A DNA stretch of 64,000 nt from Candidatus Ferrigenium altingense (GTDB lineage: Bacteria; Pseudomonadota; Gammaproteobacteria; Burkholderiales; Gallionellaceae): positions 124,001 to 188,000 of the forward strand of contig JAHRYS010000004.1 of the NCBI GenBank assembly GCA_020621985.1. Direction: 5' to 3'. Position numbers and translations under genes: made by a program. This document shows, piece by piece, positions 9,515 to 16,579 of the stretch (within the stretch, counting starts at the first letter, position 1; every line of letters starts with the position of its first letter). The notes beneath the pieces were generated by a model, which was not told the DNA's origin, did not search any database, and saw nothing but the letters and a program-made list of their open reading frames with translations.

Positions 9515-10311
9515 GCGGTTTTCTTGTCAGGCCACTGCGCGAGGAATTCGCGCCAGTGAGGTTCATCGGATTTTGCGAGCGTGCTGCGGATCAATGCGCA
9601 TTCCTGCTCGTAGCGCGCCTTGGTGAACTGGCCGCGCATCAACTGGAAGCGCGCAAACACCAGCCAGGTATTCACCACGTCGGTCTCGCAGTAGTTGCGG
9701 ATCTCGGCGAGCCTGCCCTGCTGGTACGCCTCCCACACCTTGCTGCCGTCCATGCCCAGCTTGCCGGGAAAGCCGATCAGCTTGGCGAGCTCGTCCAGCG
9801 GCGCGTTGGCGCGCCCGGTGTACATCGCGAGCAGATCCATCAGGTCGAGGTGACGCGAGTGGTAACGGCTGATGTAGTTGTTCCACTTGAAGTCCTTGTC
9901 GTCCTCGCCCATATCCCAGTAGCGCGAGCACTGCACGCCGTGGATCAGGCCGCGGTAGTGCAGCACCGGCAGGTCAAAGCCGCCGCCGTTCCAGCTCACC
10001 AGTTGCGGGGTGTATTTGTCGATGCCATCGAAGAAACGCTGGATGATGCTGGCTTCGTCCTCGTCCGGCTCGCCCAGCGACCAGACGCGGAAGTTGTCGC
10101 CCTCGCGCAGCACGCAGGAGATCGCCGCGACGCGTTGCAGATGATGCGGCATAAAGTCGCTGCCGGTCTTCTGGCGGCGCAACTGGAAAGCCATCTCCGC
10201 CACTTCCGCATCGCTGACGCCCGCATCCAGTTCATGCAGCGCGCGCAGCCCGGCGATGTCGGGGATGGTTTCAATGTCGAAAACGAGAGTGGGGTTCATC
10301 AGTTCATCCAT
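9511..10311 (-). CDS. Predicted 3'-5' exonuclease, PolB-like DEDDy family (PF10108 type)
   Basis: A 266-residue protein with the fold of DNA polymerase B exonuclease domains. The DEDDy residues are visible: FDIETIP (Asp, Glu), [12 protein letters not shown] (Asp) and [11 protein letters not shown], a Tyr-x3-Asp exo III motif. [20 protein letters not shown] is characteristic of this stand-alone family. The substrate is not established. The first ATG at 10311 lacks a clear ribosome-binding site and the second ([10 protein letters not shown], four codons in) is an alternative. It is translationally coupled to rlmD. Confidence 0.88.
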   Translation of the reverse strand: MDELMNPTLVFDIETIPDIAGLRALHELDAGVSDAEVAEMAFQLRRQKTGSDFMPHHLQRVAAISCVLREGDNFRVWSLGEPDEDEASIIQRFFDGIDKYTPQLVSWNGGGFDLPVLHYRGLIHGVQCSRYWDMGEDDKDFKWNNYISRYHSRHLDLMDLLAMYTGRANAPLDELAKLIGFPGKLGMDGSKVWEAYQQGRLAEIRNYCETDVVNTWLVFARFQLMRGQFTKARYEQECALIRSTLAKSDEPHWREFLAQWPDKKTA

Positions 10312-10316
10312 TCAGA

Positions 10317-10394
10317 ATTCACCACGAAGACACGAAGAGGCCGAAGAGAACCTCGCCCGAAATCCTTCGTGATCTTCGTGTCTTCGTGGTGAAT
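10317..10394. repeat. Long inverted repeat of the ACCACGAAGACACGAAGA type
   Basis: A perfect 22-bp inverted repeat (10317-10338 and 10373-10394) beginning ATTCACCACGAAGACACG surrounds 34 bases that are themselves rich in GAAG/CTTC. It fills the gap between ydbL and the exonuclease gene. A diverged copy occurs at 36840-36920. On the minus strand it lies directly after ydbL, so it may act as a transcript end. Confidence 0.85.
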
Positions 10395-10405
10395 GTTTTT
10401 TCAGT

Positions 10406-10822
10406 TCACTTGCGCACCCAGCCGCCGCCGCTCTGCACCCACCAGCCCGGCTGGGCGCGCTGTATCCAGCGTTGCGCGAAGGTGCTGCGGATTTCCGCCT
10501 GCCATTCCGGATGGTTGTTGGCATTGGCGATTTCGGCATACAGCGCGTTGCGGTCATTGTTCTCGGCCGCAACCAGCGCATTCACCGCCTGGCGTTGCGC
10601 CAGCGGCACGGCACCGGCATCGCGCAGCGCGATCAGGCCGTCTGCCGTCAGGCCAACCGCGCCGCTGGTGTAGTGCCCGGCAAGCTGCGCATGGCGCGCC
10701 TGCATGCTCTGTTTGATGGCGTTCACGCCCGGCGTGTTGACTTCGAGGTCGGCGGCGGCGAATACGTTCAGCGCGGCGGTCAGCGCGACGATTGCAACAA
10801 TAAATTTAAGCATGGCGTTCAT
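10406..10822 (-). CDS. ydbL: YdbL family periplasmic protein (DUF1318)
   Basis: A 138-residue exported protein with signal peptide MLKFIVAIVALTAALNVFAA. The mature part has VNTPGVNAIKQSMQARHAQL and GLTADGLIALRDAG, the DUF1318 signature. In E. coli, ydbL follows ydbH and ynbE, whose products bridge the inner and outer membranes for phospholipid transport; YdbL is thought to assist them. Here the same gene order is kept on the minus strand. The start overlaps the ynbE stop (ATGA) and AAGGAG lies five bases upstream. Confidence 0.9.
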   Translation of the reverse strand: MNAMLKFIVAIVALTAALNVFAAADLEVNTPGVNAIKQSMQARHAQLAGHYTSGAVGLTADGLIALRDAGAVPLAQRQAVNALVAAENNDRNALYAEIANANNHPEWQAEIRSTFAQRWIQRAQPGWWVQSGGGWVRK

Positions 10823-11001
10823 TTTGTCTCCTTCGCGGCGGGTTGGTTTGCGGCGGGCTTATCTTTCTGGGTTTGCCACACTTCCTCGATGATCTTGTCC
10901 GCCGCTTTCTCGGCAGCTGCGGCGGGGAAGTAAATATTGATGGTCACGCAGGCGCTCAATGCGAATACCGCCAGCGGCAAAGCTACCCAAACTTTTTTCA
11001 T
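10819..11001 (-). CDS. ynbE: YnbE-like outer-membrane lipoprotein
   Basis: A 60-residue lipoprotein with signal sequence MKKVWVALPLAVFALSAC and lipobox LSAC, followed by VTINIYFPAAAAEKAADK, the hallmark of YnbE. In E. coli YnbE partners YdbH at the outer membrane. The ATG at 11001 is preferred because AAGGAG is five bases upstream. An ATG at 11016 overlapping the ydbH stop (ATGA) is an alternative. It sits between ydbH and ydbL in a tight operon. Confidence 0.92.
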   Translation of the reverse strand: MKKVWVALPLAVFALSACVTINIYFPAAAAEKAADKIIEEVWQTQKDKPAANQPAAKETK

Positions 11002-11012
11002 CACAACTCCTT

Positions 11013-12956
11013 TCATTTAACAACGGCCTGCATATTGCCCTGTGTCACGCGCTTCAGGCGCGTAACCAGTTCGTCCCACGAAACGCTGCGATTGTAGCCC
11101 ATCACGGTGATTGCCGGAATGCCGCCGCCCTTGACGATGGCGTAAGCCCCGCCGTTGCCGTTATCCACGCCGCCCATCGCGCACACGCCGTTGCGCAGTT
11201 TGCAGCTCCAGCCGATGCGGTCGTAGCCGAAATTCTCGAAGAAGCGCAGGTAGCTGCGCTGGATCGCTGCCGCCGCGCCCGCGCCGCCCAGCGCGGAGAT
11301 GTTCTGCACCGCCTTCTGGCTGATCTTTCTGGGATAGTTTCCGGCGCTGCTGGACAGGCGTGCATCGAAGCGCGCCGGCTGCCAGCCCTGCAACTCCAGG
11401 TTGTTCACGTCCACATCGATGCGCCCCTGCATGTTGCCGAACGAAAAAGTGCGCGTCAGCAGGTCGAGATCGAGTTCGCGCATCGTCAGGTTGCCGGACA
11501 GGTGCGGCGCGCGCCCGAACGGGTCGGCCAGTTTGAGCTGCGTCGCCGCCACCGTGCCGTCGAACACGTTGAACAGCAGCGCGCCATCGACGTTGATTGC
11601 ACCGCCGTCGTAGCTGACCCTGGGAATGCTCCCTGCCAGGGTGCCGAGCATTTTCGGCCAGCCCGCCGCCTGGCTGAATTGTTCCATCGAAATCTGGCTG
11701 AGCGAGGCGGCGAATTCCCAACGCCACGCGGCCTCTTTGTGATGCAGCCTGAAATCGCGCAGTTCGAGCCTGCCGTCCAGCACCGGCAAGACACCCTGCG
11801 CCACGCCGAAATCCATGCCGCGCATCTCTACCGTCCACTGCCCGCTGCCCAGCGGCACGCCGAGCAGCGCGCCGCCGGCAAAAATGATGTTGGCGGTGCG
11901 CGGCGCAGCCGCCTGCCAATCGATCTCGCTGTTCACGCCGAGCAGCGCGAAACGCTGCTCCACATCGGCGATGCCCGCATCGCGCAAGGCCAGGCGCAGC
12001 GATTGCGTCGCGCCGTTGCGATATCGCCAGTCCACATCGGCACGGCCGTACAAGTGCGATTCGGCCAACGCGCCTTTGTCCAGAAACGGCTTGATGTAAT
12101 CAGAGAACAGTTTGTCCAGCGCGAGGTTGTCGCCATGTGCCGTGCATTCCGCCAGAGCACCCTGTTTCATGTCCCAGAGCGTTGCGAACTGCACGCGCCC
12201 AGCTTCCGGCAGGTCGACGATGGCCTGTTCGACCTTCAGGCGAGCGCCATCAAGGCTGCCTGAAGCTGAAATCCTGTGGTCACCGCGCAGATACAGCGGC
12301 TGCCAGAACAGCTCGCCGGATTGCCACGCGATATTGCCTTGCCAGTTCCAGAGGGCACCCTTGCGCGCAGCCGCAAGCTTGACGGTTCCGCGCAGTTTTT
12401 CCGCCGCATGCAAACCGCTGGCATCGCTGAATCCCACCTCGGCCATCTGTATGTCGGCATCAACCGCAGCCACGCCGGACGCCTCGCCGCTGATGCGCAA
12501 CATGCCGCTCAACTTGCCCTGTGTGGGCAGCGGCATGGTTGCCGGAAGGAAAATCGCGAGTTGCTTGCCCGGCACATTGCGCAATTTCGCCGAAACTTGC
12601 CAGCTGGCCGTAGCGAAGCGGTAATCGAATTCCAGGGCCATGCCCGGCAGCTGCGCCAGGCTGCCGCCGTGACAGCTCAGGCTTGCCGTGGAAAGCGCGA
12701 AGCTCGCGCAATGGAGCGACACGTTGCGCAGGCCGCGCTGCTGCACATGCAGCTCGGCGATGCGCAAATCCGCCGAGCCGTCCTCCGGCAGGGTCAGCGT
12801 GATGCCGCGCGCGGAAAAATCCGGCGCGACGATGTCGGCGATGTTCAGCGAAAACTCTGCGGCACCGGCCGTAAATGAGAGCGACAGCAACGCATACAGA
12901 GCGGCCTGTATGCACCGGCCAAGTTGTTTCTGGAAATGAGTCACTGCCCGGAGCAT
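11013..12956 (-). CDS. ydbH: YdbH-like AsmA-superfamily intermembrane lipid transport protein
   Basis: A 647-residue protein predicted to span the periplasm as a beta-rich lipid conduit; in E. coli YdbH acts with YnbE and is partly redundant with TamB and YhdP. The N terminus has a hydrophobic export segment (IQAALYALLSLSFTAGAAEF). The body is repetitive beta structure. The C-terminal part (NISALGGAGAAAAIQRSYLRF, FGYDRIGWSCKL, CAMGGVDNG) matches the conserved DUF/YdbH C-terminal domain. The open frame reaches 13040, but a terminator lies at 13008-13035, so the ATG at 12956 is preferred. It is clearly shorter than the roughly 880-residue E. coli protein. Confidence 0.85.
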   Translation of the reverse strand: MLRAVTHFQKQLGRCIQAALYALLSLSFTAGAAEFSLNIADIVAPDFSARGITLTLPEDGSADLRIAELHVQQRGLRNVSLHCASFALSTASLSCHGGSLAQLPGMALEFDYRFATASWQVSAKLRNVPGKQLAIFLPATMPLPTQGKLSGMLRISGEASGVAAVDADIQMAEVGFSDASGLHAAEKLRGTVKLAAARKGALWNWQGNIAWQSGELFWQPLYLRGDHRISASGSLDGARLKVEQAIVDLPEAGRVQFATLWDMKQGALAECTAHGDNLALDKLFSDYIKPFLDKGALAESHLYGRADVDWRYRNGATQSLRLALRDAGIADVEQRFALLGVNSEIDWQAAAPRTANIIFAGGALLGVPLGSGQWTVEMRGMDFGVAQGVLPVLDGRLELRDFRLHHKEAAWRWEFAASLSQISMEQFSQAAGWPKMLGTLAGSIPRVSYDGGAINVDGALLFNVFDGTVAATQLKLADPFGRAPHLSGNLTMRELDLDLLTRTFSFGNMQGRIDVDVNNLELQGWQPARFDARLSSSAGNYPRKISQKAVQNISALGGAGAAAAIQRSYLRFFENFGYDRIGWSCKLRNGVCAMGGVDNGNGGAYAIVKGGGIPAITVMGYNRSVSWDELVTRLKRVTQGNMQAVVK

Positions 12957-13007
12957 TCCATGCGCCCTATCCTGCCAGATTGCAGAACGCCGTTGGCCTC
13001 CCACAAC

Positions 13008-13035
13008 AAAAAATCCCGGGGCCGCCCCGGGATTT
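13008..13035 (-). terminator. Rho-independent terminator after sodB
   Basis: AAATCCCGGGG (13011-13021) and CCCCGGGATTT (13025-13035) form an 11-bp stem with a 3-base loop. On the minus strand the stem is followed by a T-rich run. It lies 20 bases after the sodB stop and sets an upper limit on the ydbH start. Confidence 0.93.
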
Positions 13036-13057
13036 CGCATTCAACCAACCTGATGCG

Positions 13058-13642
13058 TTACGCAAAGTTCTTTGCTACGAACTCCCAGTTCACAAGGTTG
13101 TTGAGAAAGGTCTCAACGAATTTGGGACGCAGGTTGCGATAATCGATGTAGTAGGCGTGTTCCCATACGTCCACGCACAGCAAGGCCTTCTCGCCGGTGG
13201 TGAGCGGCGTGCCGGCCGCGCCCATGTTGACGATATCCAGGCTGCCGTCGGCCTTCTTCACCAACCAGGTCCAGCCGGAACCGAAATTGCCCACGGCGGA
13301 AGTCTGGAACGTCTTTTTGAAATCATCGAGGCTGCCCCACTTCTTGTTGATCGCGTCCGCCAGCGCGCCGCCCGGTGCGCCGCCGCCATTCGGTTTCATG
13401 CAGTTCCAGAAGAAGCTATGGTTCCACACTTGCGCGGCGTTGTTGTAGAGGCCGCCGGCAGGCGCCTTCTTTACGATGGCTTCCAGATCGAGGTTCTCGT
13501 ATTCGGTGCCCTTGATCAGGTTGTTGAGATTGGTCACATAGGCCTGATGATGCTTGCCGTAGTGGTATTCGAAGGTCTCCTTGGACATGTGCGGTTGCAG
13601 CGCGTCCATCGCGTAGGGTAATGCAGGCAGGGTATGTTCCAT
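13058..13642 (-). CDS. sodB: Superoxide dismutase [Fe]
   Basis: SodB converts superoxide to peroxide and oxygen in the cytoplasm. From the ATG at 13642 the protein has 194 residues, the usual length. GGAGAA lies nine bases upstream, and the extra 23 codons of the open frame are not conserved. Metal ligands are His27 (HYGKHHQAY), His75 (QVWNHSFFW) and the Asp/His of [11 protein letters not shown]. Gln71 just before WNH is the position that marks iron-type enzymes. A terminator follows, so it is probably monocistronic. Confidence 0.96.
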   Translation of the reverse strand: MEHTLPALPYAMDALQPHMSKETFEYHYGKHHQAYVTNLNNLIKGTEYENLDLEAIVKKAPAGGLYNNAAQVWNHSFFWNCMKPNGGGAPGGALADAINKKWGSLDDFKKTFQTSAVGNFGSGWTWLVKKADGSLDIVNMGAAGTPLTTGEKALLCVDVWEHAYYIDYRNLRPKFVETFLNNLVNWEFVAKNFA

Positions 13643-13756
13643 CGTCGTTCTCCTTAGAGGGTCAGCGGGTTGCAGCATAGCGATTCTAGCCAAACGACCG
13701 GTAGCAAACAATGACCTGCGTCACCTATTTTCACTATCGGGGTGTACCATTTTGGC

Positions 13757-14263
13757 ATGAATTCAACACCGCGTTTTTTGTGCGACGAAATGCTCGGCCG
13801 GCTGTGCCGCTATTTGCGCGCCGCCGGATACGATGCGCTGCTCGCCAACGGCGGTCGCAGCGACGCCGAGCTGCTGCGGCAATGCCGTGAGGAGGGGCGC
13901 TATTTTTTGACACAGGATCAGCTGGTGCAGGAACACAAGGCGGCGCGCGGCGTGGCGCTGCTGCTGCCGCAAGGCAATCTCGACCAACTCGCCGCCGCGC
14001 TCAGCGCGCACTTCAAACTCGACTGGCTAGCCCATGCCTTCACCCGCTGCCTGGAGGACAACACGCCGCTGGTTGCGGCAGACGCCGCGGCGCTGGCGCG
14101 CGCGCCGGCCGATGCGCTCAGGCCGGATGAGCCGCTGTGCCATTGTCCGGTATGTAATCGGGTTTACTGGCGCGGCTCGCACTACAAGCGCATGCGCGCG
14201 AGGCTGGTCGTGTGGCAGTCGGCTAGAAGAGAGCCATCTGCCCCGCCCGTGACGGCGGTCTGA
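13757..14263 (+). CDS. Mut7-C RNase domain protein
   Basis: A 168-residue protein with the Mut7-C (PF01927) fold, a PIN-like domain with a C-terminal zinc ribbon. The N terminus FLCDEMLGRLCRYLRAAGYD and FLTQDQ supply the conserved acidic residues. The C-terminal CHCPVCNRVYWRGSHYKRM gives the cysteine pair and basic tail. A GTG at 13742 is an alternative start; the ATG at 13757 matches the usual N terminus, and no strong ribosome-binding site is seen. Its 3' end overlaps the convergent radical SAM gene by 41 bases. Confidence 0.88.
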   Translation: MNSTPRFLCDEMLGRLCRYLRAAGYDALLANGGRSDAELLRQCREEGRYFLTQDQLVQEHKAARGVALLLPQGNLDQLAAALSAHFKLDWLAHAFTRCLEDNTPLVAADAAALARAPADALRPDEPLCHCPVCNRVYWRGSHYKRMRARLVVWQSARREPSAPPVTAV

Positions 14264-15281
14264 AGCTGCCGGTATCGAGCGGCATATCGTCGAGGTTAAG
14301 GCCCAGCCGCCCGCATGCGATCTGGAAGCGCTGCGCCAGCAATTCCGAAAATTGATCGTTGCCGCGAGAGTAGCCGCCCAAGCCGGCATCGCTCCCGCCG
14401 CGCATCTCGCGCAGCCGGTTCATCACATGCGCCGCCTTGAGCGGATAGTGCGTCGCAAGCCAGTCCTCGAACAGCTCTTTCAGCTCGTAAGGCAGGCGCA
14501 GCAGGCTGTAGCCCGCGCTGCGCGCGCCGTGTTCATGCGCGGCCTGCAAGACGTTCTCCAGCTCCGCATCGATGAGGAAGGAAATCACCGGCGCGACCAG
14601 CACGCCGCACGGCACGCCCGCCTCGTTGAGCACCCGCATCGCCTGCAGTCTGCGGCGCGGCGACGAGGCGCGTGGCTCCAGCTTGTGCGCCAGCTCGGCA
14701 TCCAGCGTGGTGACCGAGATGTACACCTGCACCAGATTGTCCTGCGCCAGTTGCGCGAGCAGATCGAGGTCGCGCTCGACCAGCGCCGACTTGGTCACGA
14801 TGGACAGCGGATGTTTGCACTCCGCCAGCACCTCGATGACCTGCCGCGTGATCTTCCACTCGCGCTCGATAGGCTGGTAGGGATCGGTGTTGGTGCCCAG
14901 CGCGATGGGCGCGCAGCGATAGGAGGGTTTCGCCAGTTCCGCACGCAGCAGCTTCGCCGCGTCCGGCTTGGCAAACAGCTTGGTCTCGAAATCCAGCCCC
15001 AGCGAGAGATTGAGGTAACCGTGGCTGGAGCGCGCGAAGCAATAGATGCAGCCATGCTCGCAGCCGCGATAGGCGTTGAGCGACTGCGAGAACAACGGGT
15101 TGGATGCATCCTGGCGCTGAATCACGCTTTTCGCCCGCTCCACCGTCACCGTCGTCTTGAACGGCGGCAGCTCTTCGTCCGCCGTGCCCCAGCCGTCGTC
15201 GATGCGCTCGCGCGCTACGCTCTCGAAGCGCCCCTCGATCTGCAACGTCGCGCCACGGCCTTTTGCTACTTCATGTTTCAC
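14223..15281 (-). CDS. PA0069-family radical SAM protein
   Basis: A 352-residue radical SAM enzyme related to spore photoproduct lyase-like proteins. The cluster ligands are CEHGCIYC (C-x3-C-x2-C) in AYRGCEHGCIYCFARS. GTNTDPYQPIEREWKITR and LVTKSALVERDLDLL-like segments are typical of the PA0069 family. The N-terminal KGRGATLQIEGRFE is also characteristic. The physiological reaction is not known. It diverges from the hicB-like gene and converges with the Mut7-C gene. Confidence 0.9.
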   Translation of the reverse strand: MKHEVAKGRGATLQIEGRFESVARERIDDGWGTADEELPPFKTTVTVERAKSVIQRQDASNPLFSQSLNAYRGCEHGCIYCFARSSHGYLNLSLGLDFETKLFAKPDAAKLLRAELAKPSYRCAPIALGTNTDPYQPIEREWKITRQVIEVLAECKHPLSIVTKSALVERDLDLLAQLAQDNLVQVYISVTTLDAELAHKLEPRASSPRRRLQAMRVLNEAGVPCGVLVAPVISFLIDAELENVLQAAHEHGARSAGYSLLRLPYELKELFEDWLATHYPLKAAHVMNRLREMRGGSDAGLGGYSRGNDQFSELLAQRFQIACGRLGLNLDDMPLDTGSFRPPSRAGQMALF

Positions 15282-15371
15282 TTCTGTAATCCCGGAATCC
15301 TGCTTCCGCTATTTTGCCAGATTATTTCCGGCAACTTTGTTATGCTAACCGCCACAATTTGGAGTAGAGAT

Positions 15372-15569
15372 ATGCGCTACGCAATTGTCGTCGAAAAAGC
15401 CGGAGACAACTATTCCGCCTATGCGCCGGACTTGCCCGGTTGCATCGCCACCGGGAACACCGTCAAAGAAGCTGAGCAGGAAATTCAAGCCGCGATCCAG
15501 TTTCATATTGACGGGTTGCGAGAAGATGGGCTACCGATTCCAGAACCCACCAACTGGTTAAATATTTAG
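15372..15569 (+). CDS. HicB-like antitoxin family protein, orphan
   Basis: A 65-residue protein with the HicB N-terminal fold: MRYAIVVEKAGDNYSAYAPD, then LPGCIATGNTVKEAEQEIQ and DGLPIPEP. GGAG at 15361-15364 is seven bases upstream. HicB normally neutralises a HicA mRNA interferase encoded beside it. Here the 90 bases upstream are a divergent promoter region and downstream is an unrelated protease, so no HicA partner is visible. The C-terminal DNA-binding domain of longer HicB proteins is absent. It may be a solitary regulator or a relic. Confidence 0.85.
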   Translation: MRYAIVVEKAGDNYSAYAPDLPGCIATGNTVKEAEQEIQAAIQFHIDGLREDGLPIPEPTNWLNI

Positions 15570-15638
15570 AAATTGCTGCATGATTGCTGGCTAAAGCGAA
15601 GCTGACCCCGTTTTGTTCAAGAATTGCATCGGAGACAT

Positions 15639-16469
15639 ATGGAAATTCAGAGCCAAGGACGAAAGCTGCTCTTCAGCACTGTTAGAATCGAGACCACCGA
15701 TATAGATGGAACCGCAGTCGGCTCTGGGACAAGTTTCATATTCCATGATCCAGCATCCGCCAACGGCCACGAGTTGTTCCTAGTCTCAAACAAACACGTT
15801 ATTGAGTCAGGTTGGAACGCACATGTATTCTTCACCCAACAAGCGTCGGATGGAACTCCACTTCTCGGAGAACCTTTCACACTTCATATTAAGGGTTTCT
15901 CCGCTCAGTGGCACGGACATCCTGATAAGAAAGTTGACATCGCGGTAATGCCGCTATCTTGGCATCTTAATCTCATCGCAAAGGATGATTACCATGCCTT
16001 TATTCGTCCAATCACGCTTGACGATCTTGCTTCCGAAGATGATCTCGCAAAATTGGATATCGCAAGCCCTGTGCTATTTATTGGTTATCCGAATGGTATG
16101 TTCGATCAAAAGCACTATACGCCCATAGTTCGCCAAGGCTTTCTTGCGACACTGCCTGAATTAGACTTTAACGATGAGCCAGTTTTTTTGATCGACGCAT
16201 CCGTTTTTCCTGGTTCGAGTGGAAGCCCCGTTTTCACCTATGAACACTCGTGGGATAGGCATGTCGTTTCCATCAAACTAATGGGAATCATATCTGCTGT
16301 CTTCACACAGCGCACAGACGGCCAAATCGAATGGTCTCCCGCACCAACAAATTTGGTACCCATCCCAACCATGAATCAGATGATTGACCTTGGGGTCGTA
16401 TTCAAAGCCCGCCTTATAAGGGAAGCAATTTCAGACTTCTGGCGCAAAAAGAAGGAGAATGCAGCCTAA
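15639..16469 (+). CDS. Trypsin-like serine peptidase domain protein, cytoplasmic
   Basis: A 276-residue protein with a chymotrypsin/HtrA-type triad: His53 in LVSNKHVIE, Asp100 in KVDIAVM and Ser194 in FPGSSGSPVF. There is no signal peptide, membrane segment or PDZ domain, which is unusual for this fold in proteobacteria. The ATG at 15639 is preferred over a TTG at 15624. Base composition is more AT-rich than the flanking genes and codon choice is less biased, suggesting acquisition by transfer. It follows the orphan HicB by 69 bases. The substrate is unknown; similar lone trypsin-like proteins are often annotated as serine proteases of unknown role. Confidence 0.82.
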   Translation: MEIQSQGRKLLFSTVRIETTDIDGTAVGSGTSFIFHDPASANGHELFLVSNKHVIESGWNAHVFFTQQASDGTPLLGEPFTLHIKGFSAQWHGHPDKKVDIAVMPLSWHLNLIAKDDYHAFIRPITLDDLASEDDLAKLDIASPVLFIGYPNGMFDQKHYTPIVRQGFLATLPELDFNDEPVFLIDASVFPGSSGSPVFTYEHSWDRHVVSIKLMGIISAVFTQRTDGQIEWSPAPTNLVPIPTMNQMIDLGVVFKARLIREAISDFWRKKKENAA

Positions 16470-16504
16470 CTTGCATAGCCCGCGTAAGACGCATTCCCCC
16501 TCCG

Positions 16505-16579
16505 GGGACAAGAGCCACAAGGCGTAATGCGCCGAATATTGAACCATCCGGCGGGTTACGCTGCGCTAACCCGCCCTAC
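16505..16579. repeat. Palindromic repeat with GGCGGGTTA hairpin at the addA-like 3' end
   Basis: GGCGGGTTA (16550-16558) and TAACCCGCC (16567-16575) form a perfect 9-bp stem with loop cgctgcgc. On the minus strand the element begins TGTAGGGCGGG, and its TAG is the stop of the helicase gene. The remainder (GGCGTAATGCGCC near 16521-16533) is a second palindromic part. Confidence 0.85.

Noticed and set aside
10959-12263. 434-codon plus-strand open frame opposite ydbH
   Set aside because: Composition is that of an antisense frame and ydbH is supported by family motifs and operon context.
15282-15371. Search for a hicA toxin upstream of hicB
   Set aside because: Only 90 bases are available and no short open frame with a double-stranded RNA-binding-like sequence is present.
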